A stretch of 64,000 bases of DNA, from NCBI RefSeq assembly GCF_036345915.1, contig NZ_CP107785.1, positions 8,618,001 through 8,682,000 on the forward strand. The letters run 5' to 3'. The translations under genes were made by a program, and so were the position numbers. Positions 50,613 to 58,005 of this stretch are shown here, one piece after another. The stretch is from Nocardia sp. NBC_00565. GTDB lineage: Bacteria; Actinomycetota; Actinomycetes; Mycobacteriales; Mycobacteriaceae. Under the pieces are notes generated by a model that was given only the letters and a program-made list of their open reading frames with translations, was not told where the DNA came from and made no database searches. Every line of letters begins with the position of its first letter. The stretch's first letter is position 1.

Positions 50613-50852
50613 TCATGAATCGCTGACAGGGTACTCCACGCCGAGCATCTGGCTGAGAATTCGGGCACAGCGTCGACGACGATGATCGGGTTGCGGACCG
50701 AGTCGGGGAGGGCGCTGCCTTCGGCGTCGTAGTTGGCGAGTACGGCGACCGGCACCTCGTGGATCCGCCACGGTCGTCATCGGCGGTGCAGGCCGCGACG
50801 CGACTTTGCGGCCGTCCTGGGTTTGGGTGGTACGCAACTGATCTCGGCGCAT
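50613..50852 (-). pseudogene. Small gene with two compensating frame shifts
   Basis: ATG 50852 follows a perfect AGGAGG by 4 bases and overlaps the stop of the preceding gene (TGATG). It begins MRRDQLRTTQTQDGRK and ends QMLGVEYPVSDS in the same frame. The middle of that frame is an Arg-rich run, whereas the +1 frame there reads sensibly (VAVLANYDAEGSALPDSV, NPIIVVDAVPEF) with high GC3. An extra base near 50756 and a missing one near 50660 would explain this. It is either a decayed gene or two sequencing errors. Function unknown. Confidence 0.5.
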
Positions 50853-51091
50853 CAAGCCTCCTGATGATTGGTGCGTCCGATGCCGGGGGACTCGACACCC
50901 CGGCACCGGGACGACCACGCGGGCACAGGCTGATTCGCCCATTCACGGACCGCGTCCGCGAACCGCTCGACCACATCGGCTGGCGCACCGCTGTAGATGG
51001 CCGGTGGACCGATGAACGGATCACGTTGCGGCAGTGCAGGATCGCCGTCGCCGGCCCGCGATTGGCCGCGGTTCAGCTTGCTGGCGGTCAT
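50852..51091 (-). CDS. Hypothetical 79-residue protein of the mini-gene array
   Basis: Begins MTASKLNRGQSRAGDGD and contains an ordered-looking stretch PPAIYSGAPADVVERFADAV, with an amphipathic helix in DVVERFADAVREW. Its ATG overlaps the stop of the 42-residue membrane peptide gene as ATGA, so it is probably translated by coupling; no separate ribosome site was seen. Its own stop overlaps the next ATG. No family recognised. The tight overlaps on both sides are the best evidence that it is real. Confidence 0.6.
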   Translation of the reverse strand: MTASKLNRGQSRAGDGDPALPQRDPFIGPPAIYSGAPADVVERFADAVREWANQPVPAWSSRCRGVESPGIGRTNHQEA

Positions 51092-51216
51092 CGGCCCGCC
51101 TGACCGGTGTTCTCCGCGCCCGGATCGGCGTGAGGCTTCCCCACTGCATAGACCAGCCACGCCGCGTAAGGGAGGGTGGTGAGCAGGACGATCAGGGCGG
51201 TGATCTGGGCGGGCAT
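51088..51216 (-). CDS. 42-residue single-pass membrane peptide
   Basis: Begins MPAQITALIV, with one hydrophobic span at about residues 5-25 and a short polar tail (GKPHADPGAENTGQAGR). AAGAGGTG lies 6-7 bases before ATG 51216, a strong ribosome site. ATGA overlap with the next gene. It could be a small membrane regulator or toxin-like peptide; nothing in the sequence decides which. Confidence 0.62.
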   Translation of the reverse strand: MPAQITALIVLLTTLPYAAWLVYAVGKPHADPGAENTGQAGR

Positions 51217-51257
51217 TGGGCAGCACCTCTTGGTTGTTCGGTATTGGAGATCTGCTG

Positions 51258-51470
51258 TCAGGCAGACGGTCTGGTGCAGGTGGGGCAGTCGTCGGGCGAA
51301 TCGGTGGGGTGCGGATGTCCCGTCTCGATCAGGTGTGTCCAACAGCCGCGCAACATCGCACACGTCCGCACCGTGCAGTCGGCGTGCCGGTCGTGGGCGA
51401 TTTCCCGATGCATCTGAGCCGGTGACATCGCATGGCTCGGATACTGGTGCTCGACGGGATCGGCGGCCAT
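51258..51470 (-). CDS. Hypothetical Cys/His-rich 70-residue protein
   Basis: Contains CTVRTC, RGCWTH and CPTC with many His residues (HREIAHDRHADC, TGHPHP), suggesting a small metal-binding fold, probably zinc; that is inference. ATG 51470 lies 3 bases after the upstream gene's stop with GAGAG just before it. ATG 51428 (MSPAQMHREI) is an alternative start. Part of the minus-strand mini-gene array. Confidence 0.58.
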   Translation of the reverse strand: MAADPVEHQYPSHAMSPAQMHREIAHDRHADCTVRTCAMLRGCWTHLIETGHPHPTDSPDDCPTCTRPSA

Positions 51471-51473
51471 CTC

Positions 51474-51659
51474 TCAGAACCCCAGGTGCGGGACATCGGC
51501 CGGGACGAACCGGCCGGCCTCGATGAGCCGCTTCTTCGCCTGCGCCTTGACCGGGCATATCGACGCCTGACAGTCCAGGTGGGTTTGCATGATTACATGC
51601 GCGTATTCGATTGTCATCACGGGCAATTCGCTGTGGTTCGTTACCGGCAGGCCGTGCAT
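51474..51659 (-). CDS. Hypothetical 61-residue protein, first gene of the mini-array
   Basis: Starts MHGLPVTNHSELPV at ATG 51659, with GGAG 7 bases upstream; ATG 51617 (MTIEYAH) is an internal alternative. The conserved-looking core is MQTHLDCQASICPVKAQAKK then RLIEAGRFVPADVPHLGF, with a CxxxxxC pair. No domain recognised. It is transcribed away from the XRE gene, so both probably share the 51660-51905 control region. Confidence 0.6.
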   Translation of the reverse strand: MHGLPVTNHSELPVMTIEYAHVIMQTHLDCQASICPVKAQAKKRLIEAGRFVPADVPHLGF

Positions 51660-51905
51660 GCGGATACTCCGAACGTGGGTTTGAGGGTCTGGAATGCCCG
51701 GTAGCCGAGGCCGAAACCGCCTGTGATGCAAGGAGATTTGCGCGTGCGGTAGGTGCTTCCCGGCTACCGGGGTGATTTCAGTAGTACGCTTCACGGGAGA
51801 GTTGTGGAAGATTCCAGCACGAGAATTGACCAAGTTTGTTCCAAAATTCCATGGCGAGGAGCAAACTGATTCCAAACCGACATCACCCGATAGCGAGGCT
51901 AAGGA
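51660..51905. promoter_or_regulatory. Divergent promoter region between the mini-gene array and the XRE regulator
   Basis: A 246-base gap between divergently oriented genes. It is visibly more AT-rich than the flanks, as expected for promoters. No confident -35/-10 pair could be chosen. The XRE product is a likely binder here by analogy with divergently encoded regulators. Confidence 0.45.
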
Positions 51906-52796
51906 ATGTCCACTGGTTCAACGGGTTCCACTCTGCCGCGTCGTATGCTCGGCCGAGCGCTCAAGCGGTTGCGGGAGGGGGCGGGCGTACCGCCGAAGGT
52001 TGCGGCGCAGGCCATTCGGGTATCGGCGCAGACGTTGTGGCGGATCGAAACCGGACAACATGGACCGAAGCTGAAAGAGATTTATGTGCAAGCGCTCTGC
52101 CAGCTGTACGGAGCGGCATCGGACGAGACGAAGGTGCTTGTCGGTCTCGTGGAGCTGGCCGAACAGAAGAACTGGTGGCACCCGTACGAGGATGTCATTC
52201 CAGAAGTCTTCGCCCTGTTCATTGGCCTGGAAGAGTTTGCCCGCGAGCTTACGACCTTTCAGCTCACACTGATACCGGGTCTCCTCCAGACCGCCGATTA
52301 CCGACGCGCTGGTGTCTGGGCGCTGCAGCCGCAGGCCAGTCCGACCGAGGTGGAGCGCAACGTAGAGCTGACGATTCGGCGACAAGAGCGACTTCGGAAG
52401 GATAGCCAGAACTTTACTGTGCATGCTCTGTTGTGCGAGTCGACGTTGCGCTACCCGATCGGTGGTCCGGCGGTAATGGGACGCCAGCTCCGCTACCTCG
52501 AGGAGGCGGCTCAAATGCCTAGCGTGTCGATTCGCGTCGTACCGCTCAGCGCAGGAATGCATATCGGTCTGCAGGTAGGGAGCTTCGTCTTGCTGGAGTT
52601 CCCCGAACATCCGACCGCCTACTTGTCGGAGCCCCCGGTGGTATACGTGGATGGGTACACGGGCGCCCTCTACCTGGAACGTGAGACGGAGATTCACCAG
52701 TATCGCTCCGGACTTGCGGGCATCCGCCGTGTCGCGTTGGATGAGGGAAAATCCAGGGAACTCGTGGCCCAGATAGCAAGGGAGTACGAAGGGTGA
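51906..52796 (+). CDS. XRE-family regulator with DUF5753-type sensor domain
   Basis: DNA-binding regulator, 296 residues. An N-terminal helix-turn-helix at about residues 14-70 (LKRLREGAGVPPKVAAQAIR, then VSAQTLWRIETGQHGPK) is followed by the large C-terminal domain common in actinobacterial XRE proteins paired with DUF397 (LIPGLLQTADYRRAGVWA, RQERL, VRVVPLSAGMH-like region, FPEHPTAYLSEPPVVYVD). ATG 51906 has GAGG 7 bases upstream. Its stop overlaps the DUF397 gene start as GTGA, so the two are co-translated. Such pairs often act in developmental or antibiotic control; the ligand is unknown. Base composition is somewhat lower in GC than that of the NRPS genes. Confidence 0.9.
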   Translation: MSTGSTGSTLPRRMLGRALKRLREGAGVPPKVAAQAIRVSAQTLWRIETGQHGPKLKEIYVQALCQLYGAASDETKVLVGLVELAEQKNWWHPYEDVIPEVFALFIGLEEFARELTTFQLTLIPGLLQTADYRRAGVWALQPQASPTEVERNVELTIRRQERLRKDSQNFTVHALLCESTLRYPIGGPAVMGRQLRYLEEAAQMPSVSIRVVPLSAGMHIGLQVGSFVLLEFPEHPTAYLSEPPVVYVDGYTGALYLERETEIHQYRSGLAGIRRVALDEGKSRELVAQIAREYEG

Positions 52797-52999
52797 GCAT
52801 CGACCTGTCCGGGGCGAAGTGGTTCAAGTCCAGCCGCAGCAAGGACGCCCAGGCCTGCGTAGAAGTTGCACACCTCAGCGGGGGCATGGTTGGCGTGCGC
52901 GACTCCAAGGATCGCACCGGTCCGGCGCTGGTTTTCGGTCCTGCGGAGTGGGATGCCTTTGCGGCAGGAGTCAAGGAAGGCGAGTTCGATCGCGCCTGA
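52793..52999 (+). CDS. DUF397 protein, partner of the XRE regulator
   Basis: 68 residues with the DUF397 signature: WFKSSRS near the start, CVEVAHL, VGVRDSKD, and the FGPAEWDAFAAGVKEGEFD ending. It is thought to act with its XRE neighbour, perhaps as an antagonist or co-regulator, as in the WhiJ-like systems of Streptomyces. GTG start coupled by a 4-base overlap. Ends shortly before a terminator-like hairpin. Confidence 0.9.
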   Translation: MSIDLSGAKWFKSSRSKDAQACVEVAHLSGGMVGVRDSKDRTGPALVFGPAEWDAFAAGVKEGEFDRA

Positions 53000-53025
53000 T
53001 CGGCGGTCGAAACACGAAACCGAAT

Positions 53026-53051
53026 GAACCCCAGGCGCTTTCCTTGGGTTC
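53026..53051 (+). terminator. Terminator-like hairpin after DUF397
   Basis: GAACCCCAGG and CCTTGGGTTC pair with one mismatch around a short loop, followed by TTCCGTTCC. Weak T tract. Bases 53052-53323 hold no gene. Confidence 0.5.
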
Positions 53052-53323
53052 TTCCGTTCCCAGAGTTCCACGCCTGCGCGTCGGCGACGGTAGGTAGACG
53101 TGCATCGGTTCGGCTGACGATGGCGACATCCGAAGCAACCTCGGCGTCGTATCCAGCGTCATCGTTGTCGGCGTGCGCGGCCCTGTAGAACCCACTCTGT
53201 AGGAATCACCAACGCCTTTGCGTGCTGGTGACCTGGCCGGTACGGTCTAGACGAGGTTATTAGGGGGCGGGGGAAGCCGGTCCGGTCCCAGGGTCTGGGA
53301 TGGCACCGGTTCGAGAGGACGAG

Positions 53324-53893
53324 ATGGCCAGCTGGAGCGGTGTGGTCCGGGGTGTGGTTCTCGGTGCGGGGGTGGTCGTGCTGGTTTCGGCGTGCAACTC
53401 CGGTGGGGAGTCGAAGGGCAACACGAACAGTGCGTCGGCGACGCCGACCATCGCGGCGGACGTGCCAGCGGGGTTCGATGCGTGTAAAGACCTCCCGCAG
53501 GCTCTCATTCAGTCGGAGAAGCTGAAGAACAAGGGGGCTGACACCACAGATAGGCCCGGTGGCATGAAGTGGCGCGGCTGCATCTGGGTTCAGTCCGACG
53601 GATACGCCGGCACGATCGACACCACCAACATCACCTTGGCGATGGTGCGAGCCAACAAGGACTTCACAGTCGACGAGGAGCTCACCGTTGCGGGGCGGGC
53701 TGCACTCACTTCCCATGTCACCGGTCAGGATCCGCACGCTGACTGCGTAATCAATGTCGAGATGACGAGCGGCAGTCTTGAGATCAGTATCAACAACCCG
53801 CCTTCGGCCAAACTGACCGCCTCCCAGCACTCTTGCGAGATCGCTAAGCGCCTCGCGGAGCAGATCGTTCCAGCGATACCTGCCACCCTTTAA
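53324..53893 (+). CDS. DUF3558 lipoprotein
   Basis: Exported lipoprotein of the DUF3558 family, common in Nocardia and mycobacteria. 189 residues from ATG 53324, with GAGAGGA 5 bases upstream. A hydrophobic signal segment leads to the lipobox LVSAC with Cys at residue 24, then a Ser/Thr/Asn-rich spacer. The mature domain has paired Cys (FDACKDLP, WRGCIWV, ADCVINV, SCEIAKRL), which fits two disulfides. It is the first gene of a four-gene group with the two WXG/helical proteins and the EspG-like protein, so an envelope role near ESX secretion is inferred. Confidence 0.8.
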   Translation: MASWSGVVRGVVLGAGVVVLVSACNSGGESKGNTNSASATPTIAADVPAGFDACKDLPQALIQSEKLKNKGADTTDRPGGMKWRGCIWVQSDGYAGTIDTTNITLAMVRANKDFTVDEELTVAGRAALTSHVTGQDPHADCVINVEMTSGSLEISINNPPSAKLTASQHSCEIAKRLAEQIVPAIPATL

Positions 53894-53949
53894 ACTTGAA
53901 CGACCTCCGGTCGATTCCGGCCGGAAACCCTTGGGGAGGAACACGAACA

Positions 53950-54471
53950 GTGAGCGGCGAATCCACGACACCGTCATCTGCGGGCCCACTGGCCAGCGTG
54001 ATCAAGGATGCTCAGGACGGCAAGCTGACTGTCAGTTTCGGCAACGAAGTGCGGGTCAACGCCGATGAGTTCGTCTACATCGAACGCGACTGCCAGGCGT
54101 TCAAAGACGAGATCCGTGCACTCCAGGTAGTCGCGCAAACCATCTCGCGCCGTGAGCACTGGGGCCTCGGCGAGACGACGGACGGCATGAGCTCTGCCAA
54201 TACGCTCGTGGCTCGCTTCCGCGGCAAGGCCAAGATCGTCGATCCTGCCAAGGACTCGGACAACAACGTCTTCGACATCCTCGCGCAGCACTACCAGATC
54301 GTCGACGACATCCAAAACCTCCACCGCACAATCGCTCAGAAATACGTGGAGCAGGATCAAGAATTTGCCGCTCGTTACAACGAGTTGACAGCGAATGTGG
54401 AAGCCAGCCAGATCGGTACTCCGACCCAACTGGGCGTGACAACGCCCCCGGCTGTCGGTGCCTCGAAATGA
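53950..54471 (+). CDS. Helical ESX-associated hypothetical protein
   Basis: 173 residues, mainly helical (DEFVYIERDCQAFKDEIRAL; FDILAQHYQIVDDIQNLHRT), resembling WXG100/ESX partner proteins in size and helix content but without a clear WxG. GTG 53950 with GGGGAGGA 9 bases upstream is preferred; an upstream in-frame ATG at 53896 has no ribosome site. Its stop overlaps the next gene as ATGA. It probably forms a pair with that protein. No family was recognised with certainty. Confidence 0.65.
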   Translation: MSGESTTPSSAGPLASVIKDAQDGKLTVSFGNEVRVNADEFVYIERDCQAFKDEIRALQVVAQTISRREHWGLGETTDGMSSANTLVARFRGKAKIVDPAKDSDNNVFDILAQHYQIVDDIQNLHRTIAQKYVEQDQEFAARYNELTANVEASQIGTPTQLGVTTPPAVGASK

Positions 54472-55625
54472 GCGATTCGAACGAGCCGTCCAAGATTCCC
54501 GGTGGCGGTGAACATGTTGATAGCTGGAATCATTGGAAGATCTACAACGCGTTCACTCCGCTGAATACGACCGAGGCGAACAACGGCTCCGGCGAGTATG
54601 CCCAGATCGCCACGCGGTGGGCTTCGGCGGCGGAACTTTTCGCCAACCGGATCAATCATTCGAGCTCGGCGGCCTGGGACGGCGCTGCCGCGAATAGTTC
54701 GCGAGACGCGATCAGCAAATACGCCAAGGCCGCATTGGACCTGACGACACCGCTGCAGAACCTCGCCGACCGAGTGTCAGCAGCGGCCAAGGGTGTCAAC
54801 GATACTCAGAATGCCGTGGATAAGCCGCCGGACGGTGGATCCTGGTACAACCCGAAGAGCTGGAACCTGGGTATCTACCACGGCCCCAATTCCGCTGCGG
54901 TGCGCAACGATTGCGAGAGTGCCGCACGGGAAGCCATGCGCAGTCATTACGTCAATACATTTGTTTCGGCGGATACGCAGATTCCGGTGCTCCCGGTGCC
55001 GAACAGTCCGACCGATCCGTTGTACAAGCCACCCGAAACCAAGAACGACGGCTACACCCCGGGGACAACTGGAAACGGTGGCGGTAACCCGACGTCCGGG
55101 ACCGGCAACCAGGGCAGCGGCGGCCAAAAGGAAGATTCGCAGACCGCCACCGATCCGACGACGAACAATTCGCAGGAGTCGTCGACCACTCCCACGAGCA
55201 CCGATTCGTCGTCGCAGACCCCGTCGAGCACCTCGGCTACCCAACCGAGTTCGGTGACCCCCACGACGAGCACTTCGACGACGCCGAGCAGCTATCCGGG
55301 CAGCAACAGCGGCGGGTTGGGTGGCGCCTCCGGCACGACCTCGGGCAAGCCTGGCAGCACCGTGCCCGGCACACCGACCGCCACCGGCACGACAGCCAAC
55401 GCGGCACGTGCGGCGACCACCAGCACCGGCACCTCGGGCATGTCGGGAATGGGTGGAATGGGCGGTGGCCGTGGCCAATCCAAGGGCGACGACGAGTCTC
55501 ATCAGCTCCCCGAGTGGCTTCGGAACATGGAGAACACCGAAGAGTTGCTCGGGCCCGCCCCGAAAACTGTTCCTCGTGGCGTGATCGGCGGCGACCACGC
55601 CGAACCCGGACCGACATCGAATTGA
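54468..55625 (+). CDS. WXG/PPE-like secreted protein with Ser/Thr/Pro/Gly-rich tail
   Basis: 385 residues. The N-terminal 130 residues or so form a helical region with a WxG motif (SSAAWDGAAANSSRDAI, near residue 68) typical of type VII secretion substrates. Residues about 195-345 are low-complexity Ser/Thr/Gly/Pro (GNGGGNPTSG, TTPTSTDSSSQTPSS), and the acidic C-terminus contains QLPEWLRNMENTEELLG. No signal peptide. Coupled by ATGA to the preceding gene and followed by an EspG-like gene, which supports export by an ESX machine encoded elsewhere. The tail may be a surface linker. Confidence 0.7.
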   Translation: MSDSNEPSKIPGGGEHVDSWNHWKIYNAFTPLNTTEANNGSGEYAQIATRWASAAELFANRINHSSSAAWDGAAANSSRDAISKYAKAALDLTTPLQNLADRVSAAAKGVNDTQNAVDKPPDGGSWYNPKSWNLGIYHGPNSAAVRNDCESAAREAMRSHYVNTFVSADTQIPVLPVPNSPTDPLYKPPETKNDGYTPGTTGNGGGNPTSGTGNQGSGGQKEDSQTATDPTTNNSQESSTTPTSTDSSSQTPSSTSATQPSSVTPTTSTSTTPSSYPGSNSGGLGGASGTTSGKPGSTVPGTPTATGTTANAARAATTSTGTSGMSGMGGMGGGRGQSKGDDESHQLPEWLRNMENTEELLGPAPKTVPRGVIGGDHAEPGPTSN

Positions 55626-55754
55626 TTCACGGCCGCTGGTCGAAATGTCGGCGGCCGAAGTGCTTATTACCTGGATTTCGTTGGCCTGCTGCCGGTCCCG
55701 AGGTGCCCACACCGTACCCGGGACGCTACCGGGCCGCCGCATGATGTTGATTGG

Positions 55755-56522
55755 ATGACCACGATGGCCGAATGGAGTTGGGAACCGGACGATTTCGCGG
55801 CGCTGTGGTACAGCGACGCGAACGACCGGTTCCCACACCCGCTGCGCTATATCAGCCATTTGGCCACCAACGACGAGGTCGTCGCGCATCGGGCCGCCGT
55901 GCGCGCCCGCTACGGTGTCGAGGAAACCCAGCAGATCAATCTCGCCCTGCACACCCTCACCACCTCCGAGCTGCGCATCGAAATCGCCGGTGAATCAACG
56001 GTTCTCGGCAAAGGCGAACCCCGCGAATACCGCGTCCTCGGCGCCCGGACCCCCTATCACGCGGTGATGCTCACCCAGACCGCCACGAGCGGTGTCGACA
56101 GCCCTATCCGCTGTCGGCTGTTCCGCACCGAACAACTAGCGGCACGCTTGGCCGCCATCCTGCCCTCGGTTCCTCCCGGCAGCGCCAAACCGGACACCTT
56201 CCATGTCGAGGATCTGCGTTCCGGCAACAACGGCCATGGCCATGGCCGCAACAGTCCGCTGGAACGTTTCGATCGTCTCACTCAGCACCGCTCCGGCGCG
56301 GGCGTCGCCGGCCTGCTCGCCGGATACCTGCACAGCCGCCCGGCCCCCTGGTACGCCATCGGATGGTTCGATACCGAAGGCGACGGCCGATACGTCCAGC
56401 AGCAAACCCGCGAGCACATCACCATCCGTCCCGCCACCACCGGCGATCTCACGAACTACTTCGAATCCTGGATCGACTCAGCCCTGAACCGACTTCGCGG
56501 CGACGAACCCGACAACTGGTGA
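55755..56522 (+). CDS. EspG-like ESX secretion-associated chaperone
   Basis: 255 residues with the EspG-family layout: WSWEPDDFAALWYSDANDRFP at the start, an ELRIEIAG strand, YHAVMLTQT, RLAAILPSVPPG, and a final GWFDTEGDGRY and TNYFESWIDSALNRL. EspG proteins bind PE/PPE-type substrates in the cytosol and deliver them to the ESX secretion ATPase. No ESX core component is in the window, so it should serve a system elsewhere and act on the protein encoded just upstream. ATG 55755; MAEW at 55764 is an alternative start. A 129-base gap separates it from its likely substrate. Confidence 0.75.
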   Translation: MTTMAEWSWEPDDFAALWYSDANDRFPHPLRYISHLATNDEVVAHRAAVRARYGVEETQQINLALHTLTTSELRIEIAGESTVLGKGEPREYRVLGARTPYHAVMLTQTATSGVDSPIRCRLFRTEQLAARLAAILPSVPPGSAKPDTFHVEDLRSGNNGHGHGRNSPLERFDRLTQHRSGAGVAGLLAGYLHSRPAPWYAIGWFDTEGDGRYVQQQTREHITIRPATTGDLTNYFESWIDSALNRLRGDEPDNW

Positions 56523-56638
56523 TGCGATCGTCGCCGGATTCTCGCCATCCCGTGGTACTGGCGCTGAACCAGCCGCCGTCGGCGCCCGCGAAGCGGGCCG
56601 GGACAAGGTCGCCTACGACGGCTTCACCGTCGACAGCC

Positions 56639-56790
56639 CTATTGCACCGCAGGCGGGCCGTACAAGGCGTTGAGCTGTTCCGCGAGATCTGGGGTGTGGA
56701 TTCGCCCCAGGCTGCGACCTCACGGTTGCATGTGCTCGTTTCGAAACTGCGCAGCCAGTCGCGCAGTCAATCGGTGGCCGACAGTGCGGT
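56639..56790 (+). pseudogene. Remnant of a SARP/BTAD-type regulator DNA-binding domain
   Basis: A short stretch reads ELFREIWGVDSPQAATSRLH followed by VLVSKLRSQ. This matches the winged-helix pattern xLWGxxPPxxAxxxLxxxVSxLR of SARP regulators. Nothing before or after continues the domain, and there is no usable start. The rest of the 480-base gap 56523-57001 shows no gene. Confidence 0.4.
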
Positions 56791-57001
56791 GCTGAGCTCG
56801 ACCGCCTCCGTGCTGGGACCGCCTGCGGCGACTGGAATACACCCATCGGCGAGCAACGAGGAAACATCAGTAGATACGGACGACTGCGGCCCGGCCCTCG
56901 GAGGATGAGGAGCCGGGACCGCTGGGTTGCTGGCGCTGTTTGTAGAACGCCACCTGATGAGTTATCCGTGCACCAACCGAAATCGGTTGTTGCCTACGCG
57001 A

Positions 57002-57805
57002 TCAGTCCGCGAACACGGGCTTGCGCTTGGTGAGCATGGCGGTTGCGCCTTCGAAGAAGTCGGGGGATTGGAGGAGTTCGCCCTGGCCGGACTTTTCGGC
57101 GGCAAGTGCGGCGTCCAGTGCCGCCAGGGTCGCGGCGTTGAGGGCTTGTTTGGTGAGTTCCAGTGCGCGACGGGGGCCTGCGGCGATCTTCGCGGCGGCG
57201 GCCTCGACCTTTGCGTCGAGTTCGTCATCGGGGACCACCGCGGTGAACAGTCCGGCTGCTTTGGCCGCGGGTGCGGGCAACCGTTCGCCGAGCAGCGCCA
57301 TCTCCGCGGCCAGTGGGCGTCCGGCCGCGGCGGCGACCATGGCGGCGGCGCCGCCGTCGGGCATCAGGCCGATATTGATGAAGGCCAGTAGCAGGTAGGA
57401 GTCCTCGGCGGCGTAGACGAGATCGGCGGCAAGTGCGATGCCGACGCCGACGCCTGCGGCCGCGCCCTTGATCCGGGCGATGACCGGAATCGGCGCGTCC
57501 ACAACGGCTTTCACCAGGCGGTTGGCCGCGTCCATCACCATATCCGAGGTTATTCCGCGCTGCGCCTCGGACGCGGTTGCGGCAAGATCGGCTCCCGTGC
57601 AGAAATCCCCGCCCTCGCCGGTCAGTACGATCACCCGGACCGAGGGGTTCGCGGCGGCGGCCAGGAAGGTGTCACCGAGCGCGACCATCGTGTCGTAGTT
57701 GATGGCGTTCTTCCGCTTCGGCTTGGTGAGCGTGACCCGTAGCACCTTGCCGTCGTTGACGGCGCTGAAGCCCGCGGGTGTCGTCGCGGAATCGGGGTTG
57801 CTCAT
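57002..57805 (-). CDS. Enoyl-CoA hydratase/isomerase family protein (PaaG-like)
   Basis: Crotonase-fold enzyme acting on acyl-CoA, 267 residues. Oxyanion-hole strands: LTGEGGDFCTGADL and KGAAAGVGVGIALAADLV. The two Glu of true hydratases are absent (GIALAADL; FINIGLMPDGG), but GLMPDGG matches the Asp-based site of PaaG-type isomerases, so isomerisation is more likely than hydration. ATG 57805 with AGGAGCG 6-7 bases upstream. It diverges from the double-TetR gene across 200 bases that hold a paired operator-like site and two hairpin elements; regulation by that TetR protein is likely. Confidence 0.85.
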   Translation of the reverse strand: MSNPDSATTPAGFSAVNDGKVLRVTLTKPKRKNAINYDTMVALGDTFLAAAANPSVRVIVLTGEGGDFCTGADLAATASEAQRGITSDMVMDAANRLVKAVVDAPIPVIARIKGAAAGVGVGIALAADLVYAAEDSYLLLAFINIGLMPDGGAAAMVAAAAGRPLAAEMALLGERLPAPAAKAAGLFTAVVPDDELDAKVEAAAAKIAAGPRRALELTKQALNAATLAALDAALAAEKSGQGELLQSPDFFEGATAMLTKRKPVFAD

Positions 57806-57838
57806 GTGGCGCTCCTGGTCTGGAGTTCGGCGGGCCGG

Positions 57839-57865
57839 CTTGAGCGATCTGCAAGCAATCGCTAC
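57839..57865 (-). repeat. Hairpin mini-element, intergenic copy 1
   Basis: Plus strand reads TTGAGCGATCTGCAAGCAATCGCTAC. Arms AGCGAT and ATCGCT pair with one bulge; compared with coding copies (AGCGAC/GTCGCT), both partners of one pair have changed together. Confidence 0.72.
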
Positions 57866-57875
57866 GACTGGCTTT

Positions 57876-57902
57876 TTCGAGCGATCTGCGAGCAATCGCT
57901 AC
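57876..57902 (-). repeat. Hairpin mini-element, intergenic copy 2
   Basis: TCGAGCGATCTGCGAGCAATCGCTAC, a direct repeat of the neighbouring copy, about 38 bases further on, with TTTTT just before it on the plus strand. On the minus strand the tail begins CGAAAAAG. Confidence 0.72.
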
Positions 57903-57919
57903 GGCGGGCACCATGAATG

Positions 57920-57950
57920 GTGGTTAACTTTGCGAATTGTGGTTAACTTA
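57920..57950 (+). promoter_or_regulatory. Paired GTGGTTAACTT operator-like site
   Basis: TGGTTAACTT occurs at 57921 and 57940, 19 bases apart, each centred on the palindrome GTTAAC. The site lies between the divergent enoyl-CoA hydratase and double-TetR genes, an expected position for a TetR autoregulatory operator. Confidence 0.55.
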
Positions 57951-58005
57951 GGATGATTTGTCCGGCGCTGTCAACCAGCGGCGCCCTCCCAGAACGGAGA
58001 GCTAC

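Noticed and set aside
56927..57391. 154-codon plus ORF opposite the enoyl-CoA hydratase
   Set aside because: Antisense shadow; Gly-rich with no motif, while the minus strand encodes a clear crotonase fold.
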